Assembly: GCA_028282625.1 (NCBI GenBank)
Contig: JANQHP010000044.1
Location: forward strand, 1-5,680
Reading direction: 5' to 3'
DNA length: 5,680 bases
Source: Rickettsiales bacterium
GTDB lineage: Bacteria; Pseudomonadota; Alphaproteobacteria; Rickettsiales; UBA8987
The notes under the pieces: model-generated
What the model saw: the letters and a program-made list of their open reading frames with translations, nothing else
Databases searched by the model: none
Told to the model about the DNA's origin: nothing
Shown: positions 1 through 4,621 of the stretch, in pieces
How positions within the stretch are numbered: position 1 is the stretch's first letter
Layout: each line of letters starts with the position of its first letter
Translations under genes and position numbers: made by a program

Positions 1-33
1 GAGGGTGGGCACGCAGTGCCCGGGTGAGGGGGT
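1..33 (-). repeat. Repeat D, copy 1 (hairpin element, cut by window edge)
   Basis: Read on the minus strand this matches the first half of the element at 2214-2267 and 4961-5014: a CCCCCTCACCCGG-type start, a hairpin, then CACCCTC. The hairpin stem here is GGGCAC/GTGCCC, where the other two copies have GGACACT/AGTGTCC, so the flanks are kept while the stem bases change together. The window starts inside the copy, so its full length is unknown. Confidence 0.75.
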
Positions 34-45
34 AAACTTAAACAA

Positions 46-76
46 CGTCATCCCGTGGTTTAACCGCGGTATGACG
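46..76. repeat. Repeat B, copy 1 (CGTCAT...ATGACG palindrome)
   Basis: Outer arms CGTCAT (46-51) and ATGACG (71-76) enclose inner arms CCGTGGTT and AACCGCGG around a single T. The result is an almost complete 31-base palindrome with one mismatch and one G-T pair. Related copies lie at 3992-4029, 4051-4084 and 4774-4806, with a half copy at 2093-2108. Repeats with a GTCAT...ATCCAG frame and a variable stem are known from Rickettsiales and other proteobacteria. Confidence 0.75.
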
Positions 77-96
77 GAACAATGCACATTTGCAAC

Positions 97-188
97 ATGC
101 AACTTGAAACTTGAAACTTGCCACTCACTAAACTCTCAACTCTAACCACTAACAACTCCTTAATAACCCTTGACAGAGAGAGAGCAAT
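97..188 (+). repeat. Repeat A, copy 1, carrying an outward promoter
   Basis: Begins with about three tandem AACTTGA-like units (101-120) and ends in the -35 box and first part of the spacer of the promoter at 170-198. Bases 110-188 match the reverse complement of 4632-4710 at about 75 of 79 positions, counted by eye. A third, shorter copy at 3918-3974 lacks the promoter end. Identity to copy 3 stops sharply after GAGAGAGAGCAAT, four bases before the -10 box. Confidence 0.85.
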
Positions 189-198
189 CCGCTAGCCT
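170..198 (+). promoter_or_regulatory. Sigma-70-type promoter of the 47-codon gene
   Basis: TTGACA (170-175) matches the -35 consensus exactly. A 17-base spacer leads to TAGCCT (193-198), a weak -10. Transcription should start near 205. The same layout (TTGACA, 17 bases, TAGGCT) occurs on the minus strand at 4622-4650, which makes chance unlikely. Confidence 0.75.
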
Positions 199-204
199 AG
201 AAAC

Positions 205-303
205 AATCTTTAGTGGGTTAAGAAGAAGGCAAATCCAACGCCGCCTTCTTTCAAGCATAAAGCGCCCACCTTGCGTGGGAACTTGATCGCCCACGATATT
301 TTT
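205..303 (+). promoter_or_regulatory. Structured 5' leader with two alternative hairpins
   Basis: The leader before the small gene is about 100 bases. A perfect 8-bp stem AAGAAGGC (223-230)/GCCTTCTT (243-250) closes a 12-base loop. Downstream, GTGGG (275-279) can pair with CCCAC at 265-269 (5 bp, 5-base loop) or with a second CCCAC at 290-294 (6 bp with flanking C-G, 10-base loop). The 7-base unit CGCCCAC is repeated at 263-269 and 288-294. Two mutually exclusive pairings just ahead of the ribosome site suggest a regulatory leader, but no known riboswitch class is recognisable. Confidence 0.45.
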
Positions 304-313
304 GGAGGTTTTC

Positions 314-457
314 ATGAGACAGACATGCACGTATTGTGGCAATTCCGCACAGTATGCGGCCCAAACAGCTAGAGAAGACACTGCTTACTTTTGTAAGAAG
401 CACAAAAAGGCATCTTCTTGCAGTACTACTCTCCACAGCTGGCAGACAATCCACTAG
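314..457 (+). CDS. Small Cys/His (zinc-finger-like) protein, 47 aa, unknown function
   Basis: The frame opens with ATG at 314, five bases after a strong GGAGG (304-308), and closes with TAG at 455-457. The product has C5-x2-C8 and C27-x2-H30 (TCTYCGN ... YFCKKHK), a C-x2-C...C-x2-H set of the kind that binds one zinc in small treble-clef or ribbon folds, with a basic KKHKK stretch (28-32) after the second pair. A further Cys is at 36. There is no signal peptide or membrane segment. A promoter, leader and intrinsic terminator bracket this frame exactly, which is the best evidence that it is a real gene despite its size. I do not recognise the family. Zinc binding is inferred; DNA, RNA or protein binding are all possible. 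The gene points toward thyX, which is on the other strand. Confidence 0.7.
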   Translation: MRQTCTYCGNSAQYAAQTAREDTAYFCKKHKKASSCSTTLHSWQTIH

Positions 458-484
458 TTTCTGCCAAAAAAACAAACGTCTGAA

Positions 485-507
485 GGGCACCCCTCGTGGG
501 TGCTTTT
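485..507 (+). terminator. Intrinsic terminator of the 47-codon gene
   Basis: GCACCC (487-492) and GGGTGC (498-503) form a 6-bp stem on a 5-base loop, followed by TTTT (504-507). It lies 28 bases after the stop codon. It sits between convergent genes and could also slow transcription from thyX, though the T tract is only on the plus-strand side. Confidence 0.75.
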
Positions 508-568
508 CATTTACTATACATGGTTGTCCTTTAAAAATGGGCTCAAGAAAAACCCAAGGCTTTTTCTC

Positions 569-1504
569 CTACCCCTTCAGCGACGCTTCCAGCTCCCGCC
601 ATTCGCGGGCGCTAAGGCCGCTATTTTCCTCGGTCACCATCTCACCGCCAATCATCCGACGGACAATTTCCAGCCCCGTGCGTGAAAGATGCAAACCGCC
701 CACGCGGTAATCCATAAACGCCTCATGTGCGAGCGGGCACCAGCGCGCGACCAGATCCAGCATCACGTCGGCATAGGCCCGGATTTCATATTGCGCGTGG
801 CTATCGGCCCGGAGTGCCAAAAAATGCAGCAGATTGTGCAAATCCACCTTCCAATACCATTGCGTATAGCAATTCAGCGTCAGATTCATCCGCGCCAGCT
901 CGCGTGCGATACCGGTGCGACCCTCATCGATCACCTCGCCCTCGGCGGTCTCGTTCATCAGCGCTTCGTAGTTTTGGTAGCAGCGCGCGGCATCCTCCTG
1001 CAGGATGCGAAGCACCTCGGCGGATTCGGCCTCGGAAAGTGCCTCTTCCCCACGCCCCTGGTGGTTTTGTGAGGATTGCGCCGCCAAATCCTCCTTGCGC
1101 GGAATGTAAAATTCCTTGTCCAAAATGGAGTAGCGCGCGGAATATTCGTTCACATTCGCCGTGCGGTGACGGATCCATTGCCGCGCAATAAAGATCGGCA
1201 ATTTGATGTGAAACTTGATCTCGCACATCTCAAACGGCGTGGTGTGGCGGTGGCGCATGAGATAGCGGATCAACCCGCGGTCCTGGTTGACCTTTTTCGT
1301 GCCCGTGCCATAAGAAACGCGCGCGGCCTGCACGATCGCGCTATCATCCCCCATATAGTCCACCACGCGCACAAAGCCGTGGTCCAGCACGGGGTGCGCG
1401 GTGTAAAGTGCCTCCTCCAACGCCTCAACGCTCGCGCGCCGCGTGGTGTTTTGCTGCGCCCGTTGGGTGGTAATCTGTGCTTCTTGTTCGTTGCTTAGCG
1501 GCAT
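569..1504 (-). CDS. thyX: FAD-dependent thymidylate synthase ThyX, 311 aa
   Basis: Converts dUMP to dTMP using methylene-tetrahydrofolate with reduced FAD as hydride donor, replacing ThyA and the need to recycle dihydrofolate. It acts in the cytoplasm as a homotetramer. The ThyX signature RHRTANVNEYSARY is at 112-125, fitting RHR-x3-x-N-E-x-S-x-R-Y. Other conserved blocks are RHRHTTPFE (84-92), the YWKVDLHNLLHFLALR region (217-232) and QYEIRAYAD (238-246), which holds the Arg expected to contact nucleotide. A hydrophilic insert (about 138-165) and a length near 300 are usual in alphaproteobacterial members. The ATG at 1502-1504 has a GAGG six bases upstream; residues 1-25 precede the conserved part and the exact start is slightly uncertain. 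The frame is intact. It is divergent from ssrA and convergent with the small gene on its 3' side. Confidence 0.97.
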   Translation of the reverse strand: MPLSNEQEAQITTQRAQQNTTRRASVEALEEALYTAHPVLDHGFVRVVDYMGDDSAIVQAARVSYGTGTKKVNQDRGLIRYLMRHRHTTPFEMCEIKFHIKLPIFIARQWIRHRTANVNEYSARYSILDKEFYIPRKEDLAAQSSQNHQGRGEEALSEAESAEVLRILQEDAARCYQNYEALMNETAEGEVIDEGRTGIARELARMNLTLNCYTQWYWKVDLHNLLHFLALRADSHAQYEIRAYADVMLDLVARWCPLAHEAFMDYRVGGLHLSRTGLEIVRRMIGGEMVTEENSGLSAREWRELEASLKG

Positions 1505-1531
1505 GGGACCCTCACTTCCTGATGTGGAGGA

Positions 1532-1560
1532 AATCTAAGCCACCTGAAGAGGGGCGGCAA
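1532..1560 (-). promoter_or_regulatory. Candidate promoter of thyX
   Basis: On the minus strand TTGCCG (1555-1560) is followed after 17 bases by TAGATT (1532-1537), four of six matches at each box. Transcription would start near 1525 and leave a leader of about 20 bases. It is the best-placed pair in the gap between thyX and ssrA, but only moderate in quality. Confidence 0.4.
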
Positions 1561-1593
1561 GTGTTTTGTCTTTCTGTCGCACGCATCTTGCGA

Positions 1594-1599
1594 TATAAT
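1594..1599 (+). promoter_or_regulatory. -10 box of the ssrA promoter
   Basis: A perfect TATAAT. No good -35 lies 16-18 bases upstream (best are T-rich hexamers around 1571-1577). TTGTCT at 1566-1571 is a better match but 22 bases away. The start would be near 1606, almost at the expected 5' end of the acceptor RNA, so the precursor may need little or no 5' trimming. Confidence 0.6.
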
Positions 1600-1605
1600 G
1601 AGAAT

Positions 1606-1685
1606 GTTCGGCAACGGACTATGGCAATAAACGTCGCTTGGAATAGACGTAATGGACCCGGGGGCGGTACCCGGCGCCTCCACCA
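1606..1685 (+). ncRNA. ssrA: tmRNA acceptor piece (tRNA-like 3' half)
   Basis: Ends in discriminator A and CCA (1682-1685). The T stem is CCGGG (1658-1662)/CCCGG (1670-1674), directly followed by the acceptor strand 1675-1681. The T loop reads GGCGGTA, not the usual TTCRANY; only C and G at its third and fourth positions fit. This may be normal for this group, which I could not check. The 5' strand of P2 lies at 1623-1654. The 5' end is placed at the predicted start of transcription and could be a few bases off. Confidence 0.85.
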
Positions 1686-1726
1686 AAAGATGCTTGGCTG
1701 TGGATAGAAGAAAAGCATTTTTTGGC
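1686..1726 (+). other. Intervening segment removed between tmRNA pieces
   Basis: Between the CCA and the coding 5' end, AAAAGATGCTT (1685-1695) can pair with AAGCATTTTTT (1713-1723) over 11 bp including one G-T, holding the two mature ends together. In other alphaproteobacteria this segment is excised by tRNA-type processing. The T run after the stem resembles a terminator, but transcription must pass it to make the coding piece. Confidence 0.7.
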
Positions 1727-1936
1727 GGGGGCGAAACAGGATCGACATGCGTGATAAAGAAGCGATTTTTGCCCGGCATGACACCGCCGGAGGCTTTTAG
1801 CCTTAGATCCGGTCACAATGATAAGTGCAAACGACAACTTTGCATCTGACCTGAAAATGGCTGCATAAGGATCTAGCGATCTGATGTAGCGCTTTCGCGT
1901 CGCGGCCCGTGGGGAGCCGGGCAACAGAATCTCCAC
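1727..1936 (+). ncRNA. ssrA: tmRNA coding piece (mRNA-like 5' half)
   Basis: Starts with the conserved GGGGGCGAAACAGGATCGAC. A hairpin CCGGC/GCCGG and AGGC/GCCT (about 1772-1803) fill the place of pseudoknot 1. TAGATCC (1804-1810) pairs exactly with GGATCTA (1869-1875), the helix that encloses the tag frame. The 3' end is uncertain; it is set at the end of the terminal stem. Confidence 0.82.
1827..1868 (+). other. tmRNA tag reading frame: ANDNFASDLKMAA
   Basis: From resume codon GCA (1827-1829) the frame gives ANDNFASDLKMAA and stops at TAA (1866-1868). With the alanine carried by tmRNA the tag is AANDNFASDLKMAA, 14 residues, the length of the Caulobacter tag, and it shares AANDNFA. The end is MAA where LAA or VAA is usual; it remains a small non-polar end suited to ClpXP. 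The upstream AGT matches the position of the A-rich determinant that sets the frame. Confidence 0.93.
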
Positions 1937-1942
1937 ATTTTT
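1909..1942 (+). terminator. Intrinsic terminator of ssrA
   Basis: GTGGGGA (1909-1915) pairs with TCTCCAC (1930-1936), 7 bp with one G-T, on a 14-base loop, followed by ATTTTT. It may also form the 3' end structure of the coding RNA. Confidence 0.65.
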
Positions 1943-1974
1943 CTGGCCACATTTTTCTGGCCACATTCTTTCTG
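1933..1974. repeat. 14-base tandem repeat, three units
   Basis: CCACATTTTTCTGG occurs exactly at 1933-1946 and 1947-1960 and imperfectly at 1961-1974 (CCACATTCTTTCTG). The first unit overlaps the 3' arm and T tract of the ssrA terminator, so the T tract is effectively repeated three times. Confidence 0.9.
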
Positions 1975-2120
1975 TATCCTTTTTCGGGCGCCCCCTTCCG
2001 GAGGTGGCCTGCTTGCTCTATCACTGAAATGGTAGGGTGGGGATTGGTCGTTGGTTGCTGGTTATTGGTAACTGGTCATTGGTGACTGGAATGCTCCGTC
2101 ATACCGCGACATCTAGTCTA
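1975..2120. repeat. Low-complexity intergenic DNA with half a repeat B
   Basis: No gene is seen. 2041-2090 consists of degenerate units of the TTGGT/AACTGGT kind. 2093-2108 (GCTCCGTCATACCGCG) is the left half of repeat B, breaking off before the centre of the palindrome. Reading frames crossing this stretch are low-complexity and lack ribosome sites. Confidence 0.6.
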
Positions 2121-2121
2121 A

Positions 2122-2159
2122 TCCCCTCCCCCTTCCAGGGGGGAGGGTTAGGGAGGGGG
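2122..2159 (+). repeat. C-run/G-run hairpin with G-quadruplex motif
   Basis: C-rich 2122-2132 can fold onto the G-rich stretch 2138-2159. The G-rich part has four runs of three or more G separated by A, TTA and A, a canonical intramolecular quadruplex pattern on the plus strand. The two folds compete. Confidence 0.6.
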
Positions 2160-2173
2160 TGTTGTTTATTGAA

Positions 2174-2203
2174 GCGGGGGGTTTTACCCCCGCCCTTTTT
2201 TTT
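2174..2203 (+). terminator. Terminator-like hairpin in repeat block
   Basis: GCGGGGG (2174-2180) and CCCCCGC (2187-2193) form 7 bp on loop GTTTTA, followed by CC and eight T. It looks like a strong intrinsic terminator, but the only upstream plus-strand gene, ssrA, has its own. A related GGGGG/CCCCC hairpin with a weaker T tract (4928-4947) also sits just before a repeat D copy, so it may simply belong to that composite repeat. Confidence 0.5.
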
Positions 2204-2213
2204 CATAGAGAAT

Positions 2214-2267
2214 ACCCCCTCACCCGGACACTAAAGTGTCCACCCTCTCCCCCGGTGGGGAGAGGGA
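2214..2267 (+). repeat. Repeat D, copy 2
   Basis: These 54 bases are identical to 4961-5014. There are two hairpins: GGACACT/AGTGTCC around AA, and CCCTCTCCCC/GGGGAGAGGG. Both copies follow a GGGGG/CCCCC hairpin and precede a repeat C copy, so the unit that spreads may be larger than 54 bases. Confidence 0.9.
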
Positions 2268-2280
2268 GTAGAAGGCAGTG

Positions 2281-2330
2281 CGAGGGCAACCCCTAAGGAG
2301 CACGCGTTTAGCGTGCGACTAGAAGAAACG
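2281..2330 (+). repeat. Repeat C, copy 1 (REP-like hairpin)
   Basis: GGAG followed by stem GCACGC (2300-2305), loop GTTTA, and GCGTGC (2311-2316), then GACTAGAAG. Copies at 4108-4155 and 4818-4863 keep the flanks and loop, but their stem is GCGGGC/GCCCGC. A GGAG/GTAG head before a GC-rich hairpin ending CGAC is the layout of REP elements spread by RAYT transposases; no RAYT gene is in the window. Confidence 0.75.
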
Positions 2331-2384
2331 CCCCCGCTTCAACAAAGCACCGAACATTTGCAACATCCATCATCCAACATCCGT

Positions 2385-3911
2385 ATGACCCACCACGCAC
2401 ACTATCAGGCGATTGTGGCGCGGGCCCTTGTGCGCGCGCAGCAAGGCAGGGAGGAAAAAGCACCTCCAGGCGATCCAGCCGATGCCCTGCATCCGCCAAC
2501 GTCTCATCGCAGGATGCATCGCCACCTGGTCCAGCATGATTTGCATAGTTTCATCCAGCAATGTTTTGTGACCGTCAACCCGGGGGTTTCCTATGTGGAT
2601 AATTGGCATATTCAGGCGATTGCCGAGCATTTAAGGGCGTGCGAGCGTGGGCAGATCACGCGGCTGATCCTCAACATGCCGCCGCGCTATTTGAAGTCGC
2701 TCTGTGTGAGTGTGGCCTGGCCGGCCTGGCTGCTTGCGCACCGACCAAACGAACGCATCTTGGCAGCCAGCTATACCCAGCAACTTGCCAACAAGCATTC
2801 CACTGATTGCCGCTTGGTGATGCAAAGCGAGTGGTACCAACGCCTTTTTCCACAAACTCGCCTCTGCCATGACCAAAACGAAAAGCATAAATTTGTGACG
2901 ACCAGGCGCGGCATGCGGCTTGCCTGCTCGGTGGAGGGCATGATCACGGGCGAGGGCGGCAATATCCTGATTGTGGATGACCCGCACAACCCGCTGCATA
3001 TGCAGGCGGGCGCTTCTGATCGCCGGGTGATCGATTGGTTCGAGCAGGTGTTTTTAAGCCGGCTGGACGACAAGAAAAAGGGCGTGGTGGTGCTGGTGAT
3101 GCAACGCTTGGCGGAGCAGGATTTAAGCGGGCATTTGCTTTCAAAAGGCGCAGGGTGGGAACATCTTTGCCTGCCAGCGATCGCGCCTGGCGCTGTGCAG
3201 GTCCCGTGTGGGCCGCTATGTTACCCACGCAAGGAAGGCGAGGCGCTGCACGAAGTACGCGAGGGGAAAAAGGAGCTAGAAAAAGTGCAGCTAGCACTTG
3301 GCAGCCACGCCTTTGCCGCGCAATACCAACAGCAGCCCACTCCCACCTCCGGCCAGATGATCGATGCCTCCTGGTGGCGCTTCTGCGACCCGCCTTGCAC
3401 GTGGAAACGCCTGATCCATAGCTGGGATACCGCGATTAAATCCTCGGCGGAACACGATTATAGTGTCTGTACGGTATGGGCGGAAACCGAGGATGAAAAG
3501 GGGCAGCCCATCTATTTTCTGCTCGAAATATGGCGGGAGAAGGTGGAATATCCAGCGCTCAAAAAAGCGGTGCTACGCCTTGCCGAACGCTACCCGCCCG
3601 ATGCGGTGCTGATTGAGGATAAGGCCAGCGGTCAGGTGCTTTTGCAGGAGCTCAGGCGCCAAAGTCAGCTGCCGCTGATCCCGATCATGCCCAGGCAGGA
3701 TAAGGTGACGCGGATGGCGGCGGCTTCTGCTTTGATCGAAGCCGGGCGGGTGGTGTTGCCGCGCAAGGCGGCTTGGCTTGCGGAGTACCAATCGGAGATG
3801 CTCCGCTTTCCACGCGGTGCGCATGACGATCAGGTCGATAGCACCAGCCAGTTTCTTTGCTGGGTGAAGGAGAGAAACGGTGTGGCACGGCCCCGCATGC
3901 GGCGGGTGTAG
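2385..3911 (+). CDS. Phage-type terminase large subunit, 508 aa
   Basis: ATPase and nuclease that packages phage DNA into proheads. Both domains are complete (numbering from 2385). The Walker A variant MPPRYLKS is at 98-105, Walker B ILIVDDPHN at 194-202, and a coupling-motif region VVVLVMQRLAEQD at 234-246. The RNase-H-like nuclease has Asp348 (SWDTAIK), Glu411 (VLIEDKASG) and Asp481/Asp482/Asp485 (HDDQVD). About 500 residues is normal. The frame can extend to GTG 2313, with an AGGAG 12 bases before it, but that start lies inside a repeat C hairpin and adds 24 residues of repeat-derived sequence. ATG 2385 has no clear ribosome site, and ATG 2514 is another option, since family similarity begins about there. 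No portal, capsid, small subunit or integrase gene is nearby: a prophage remnant, or a gene kept for another use. Confidence 0.93.
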   Translation: MTHHAHYQAIVARALVRAQQGREEKAPPGDPADALHPPTSHRRMHRHLVQHDLHSFIQQCFVTVNPGVSYVDNWHIQAIAEHLRACERGQITRLILNMPPRYLKSLCVSVAWPAWLLAHRPNERILAASYTQQLANKHSTDCRLVMQSEWYQRLFPQTRLCHDQNEKHKFVTTRRGMRLACSVEGMITGEGGNILIVDDPHNPLHMQAGASDRRVIDWFEQVFLSRLDDKKKGVVVLVMQRLAEQDLSGHLLSKGAGWEHLCLPAIAPGAVQVPCGPLCYPRKEGEALHEVREGKKELEKVQLALGSHAFAAQYQQQPTPTSGQMIDASWWRFCDPPCTWKRLIHSWDTAIKSSAEHDYSVCTVWAETEDEKGQPIYFLLEIWREKVEYPALKKAVLRLAERYPPDAVLIEDKASGQVLLQELRRQSQLPLIPIMPRQDKVTRMAAASALIEAGRVVLPRKAAWLAEYQSEMLRFPRGAHDDQVDSTSQFLCWVKERNGVARPRMRRV

Positions 3912-3917
3912 AGGATA

Positions 3918-3974
3918 AGTTGTTAGTCGTGAGAGTTGAGAGTTTAGTGAGTGGCAAGTTTCAAGTTGTAAGTT
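3918..3974 (-). repeat. Repeat A, copy 2 (lacks promoter half)
   Basis: Shares with copies 1 and 3 the GAGAGTTTAGTGAGTGGC core and the tandem AACTTGA-like end. The part that carries TTGACA in the others is missing and is replaced by the end of the terminase gene, whose stop is only a few bases away. Confidence 0.8.
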
Positions 3975-3981
3975 GCACGTA

Positions 3982-4029
3982 CTCCGTCATGCTCCGTCAT
4001 ACCGTGGTTTAACCACGGTATCCAGATGC
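3982..4029 (+). repeat. Repeat B, copy 2, with duplicated head
   Basis: CTCCGTCAT occurs twice (3982-3990 and 3992-4000), followed by a 9-bp palindrome ACCGTGGTT (4001-4009) T AACCACGGT (4011-4019) and ATCCAGATG. The stem base pair that is C-G in the copy at 4774-4806 is T-A here, a compensated change. Confidence 0.75.
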
Positions 4030-4050
4030 GGAACGTTCGTGCATATCATC

Positions 4051-4084
4051 CTGGATCCCGCCGCCTAAGCCGCGGGATGACGGG
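4051..4084 (-). repeat. Repeat B, copy with altered stem
   Basis: CTGGAT at the left and GCGGGATGACGGGG at the right match the copy at 4774-4806 almost base for base. The centre differs: CCCGCCGC, CTAA, GCCGCGGG instead of CCGCGG, TTTAA, CCGCGG. The stem still forms with a mismatch. Confidence 0.65.
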
Positions 4085-4100
4085 GTAGAGACGGGGTAGA
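4079..4100. repeat. 11-base tandem duplication
   Basis: GACGGGGTAGA is present twice in direct succession (4079-4089, 4090-4100) at the end of a repeat B copy, probably a slippage duplication. Confidence 0.85.
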
Positions 4101-4107
4101 GAGGCGC

Positions 4108-4155
4108 ATGGGTACTTCCTTCGGAGCGGGCTTTTAAGCCCGCGACTAGGAGCAA
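4108..4155 (+). repeat. Repeat C, copy 2 (REP-like hairpin)
   Basis: The leader CATGGGTACTTCCTTC is shared with the copy at 4818-4863. Then comes GGAG and stem GCGGGCTT (4126-4133)/AAGCCCGC (4136-4143), followed by GACTAGGAGCAA. With its neighbours it fills 3912-4212, where no gene is seen. Confidence 0.8.
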
Positions 4156-4212
4156 TACGACGCGGCACTCGTGCGCCGGCGGGGTCTTAAGGGGTAAAGT
4201 CCCTGTTTGTAT

Positions 4213-4251
4213 AAAAAGAACAACCCCCGCACGCGATGTGCAGGGGTGTTC
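4213..4251 (-). terminator. Intrinsic terminator of the 90-codon gene
   Basis: On the minus strand ACCCCTGCAC and GTGCGGGGGT make a 10-bp stem with one G-T on a 5-base loop. It extends by GAAC/GTTC across a bulged T, and CTTTTTAT follows. It begins about ten bases after the stop codon. Confidence 0.85.
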
Positions 4252-4261
4252 GGGGACGGGA

Positions 4262-4534
4262 TCAGCTGACAGGCTCTACCTCCTCCTCCTTCTCCAACAC
4301 TTCTTGGAGTGTCTGGAAAAACAAATCTTCTATCTTTATGGATAGAAAAAAGTCCTCGAGTATGGGGTCCATCCACACGCTCAGATCCAACATTTCGCCG
4401 TTGTGAGTCCCTAGATCGAAACACATGGTGCCAACCAATCGAAAGAACTCATCCTCTTCTTTTGAAGATACTTGTTTTTCAACAATGGCGGCTGCTGTTG
4501 GCAGCGCCATCGTAAGCTGATTTTTCGTATACAC
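4262..4534 (-). CDS. Small acidic protein, 90 aa, unknown function
   Basis: GTG at 4532-4534 is preceded by AAGGAG (4541-4546) at six bases, much better than the TTG at 4594, which falls in a leader hairpin loop. The product opens MYTKNQLTMALPTAAAIVEKQ and is rich in Asp and Glu, with an acidic tail EVLEKEEEVEPVS. Alternating hydrophobic and acidic positions from about 28 to 84 suggest amphipathic helices. One Cys (38) and one Trp (54) are present, with no metal motif, signal peptide or membrane segment. Promoter, leader hairpin, ribosome site and terminator are all clear, so this is a real single-gene unit. I do not recognise the family. An acidic protein of this size could be a regulatory or DNA-mimic-like protein, but nothing shows that. 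Confidence 0.82.
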   Translation of the reverse strand: MYTKNQLTMALPTAAAIVEKQVSSKEEDEFFRLVGTMCFDLGTHNGEMLDLSVWMDPILEDFFLSIKIEDLFFQTLQEVLEKEEEVEPVS

Positions 4535-4581
4535 GGTTGCTCCTTTTCCCCGCGGTGGGGGGATTATTTTAGAGTCAGAGT

Positions 4582-4605
4582 CTCCTTGCAGCAAAGCGCA
4601 AGGAG
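4582..4605 (-). promoter_or_regulatory. Leader hairpin of the 90-codon gene
   Basis: On the minus strand CTCCTTGC (4598-4605) and GCAAGGAG (4582-4589) form a perfect 8-bp stem with an 8-base loop. The first arm is also complementary to the ribosome site AAGGAG (4541-4546), so an alternative fold could hide that site. The leader of the 47-codon gene also has a perfect 8-bp hairpin in the same place. Confidence 0.5.
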
Positions 4606-4621
4606 GCTATAAAGCAGGACA

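Larger units (their letters stand above)
1606..1942 (+). ncRNA. ssrA: Circularly permuted two-piece tmRNA gene (precursor)
   Basis: tmRNA rescues stalled ribosomes: charged with alanine it enters the A site, the ribosome switches to its internal frame, and the product receives a degradation tag. In most alphaproteobacteria the gene is permuted, with the 3' (acceptor) part ahead of the 5' (coding) part. This is seen here directly: the CCA-ended tRNA-like part is at 1606-1685 and the GGGGGCGAAACAGGATCGAC start is at 1727. The acceptor strand CGCCTCC (1675-1681) pairs over 7 bp with GGGGGCG (1727-1733). The P2 helix joins the pieces through AAGCGA/TCGCTT, TTGCC/GGCAA and CAT-GCGT/ACGT-A-ATG. Outer ends are inferred from the TATAAT and the terminator. 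SmpB would be the protein partner; it is not in this window. Confidence 0.93.

Noticed and set aside
336..710. 124-codon plus-strand frame overlapping the small Cys/His gene and the thyX end
   Set aside because: It crosses the terminator at 485-507, overlaps thyX and has no ribosome site. The 47-codon frame fits the signals instead.
1076..1498. Long plus-strand frames across thyX (also 689-1072 and 727-1191)
   Set aside because: They are antisense to a clear ThyX, have no family features or ribosome sites, and reflect the GC-rich codon pattern of the real gene.
1685..1723. Intrinsic terminator after the tmRNA acceptor piece
   Set aside because: The stem ends in a T run, but the coding piece follows at once and must be on the same precursor. 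The hairpin better fits the excised intervening segment.
1652..1849. Frame beginning in the tmRNA acceptor piece (MDPGAVPGAS...)
   Set aside because: It reads through the CCA end and the tmRNA 5' end; the RNA structure explains this sequence fully.
2037..2234. Reading frame in the repeat region before terL
   Set aside because: It is low-complexity, crosses a C/G-run hairpin and a terminator-like hairpin, and ends inside repeat D.
2385..3911. Gene-transfer-agent or prophage cluster
   Set aside because: Only the terminase is present; no portal, protease, capsid or tail gene lies within the window.
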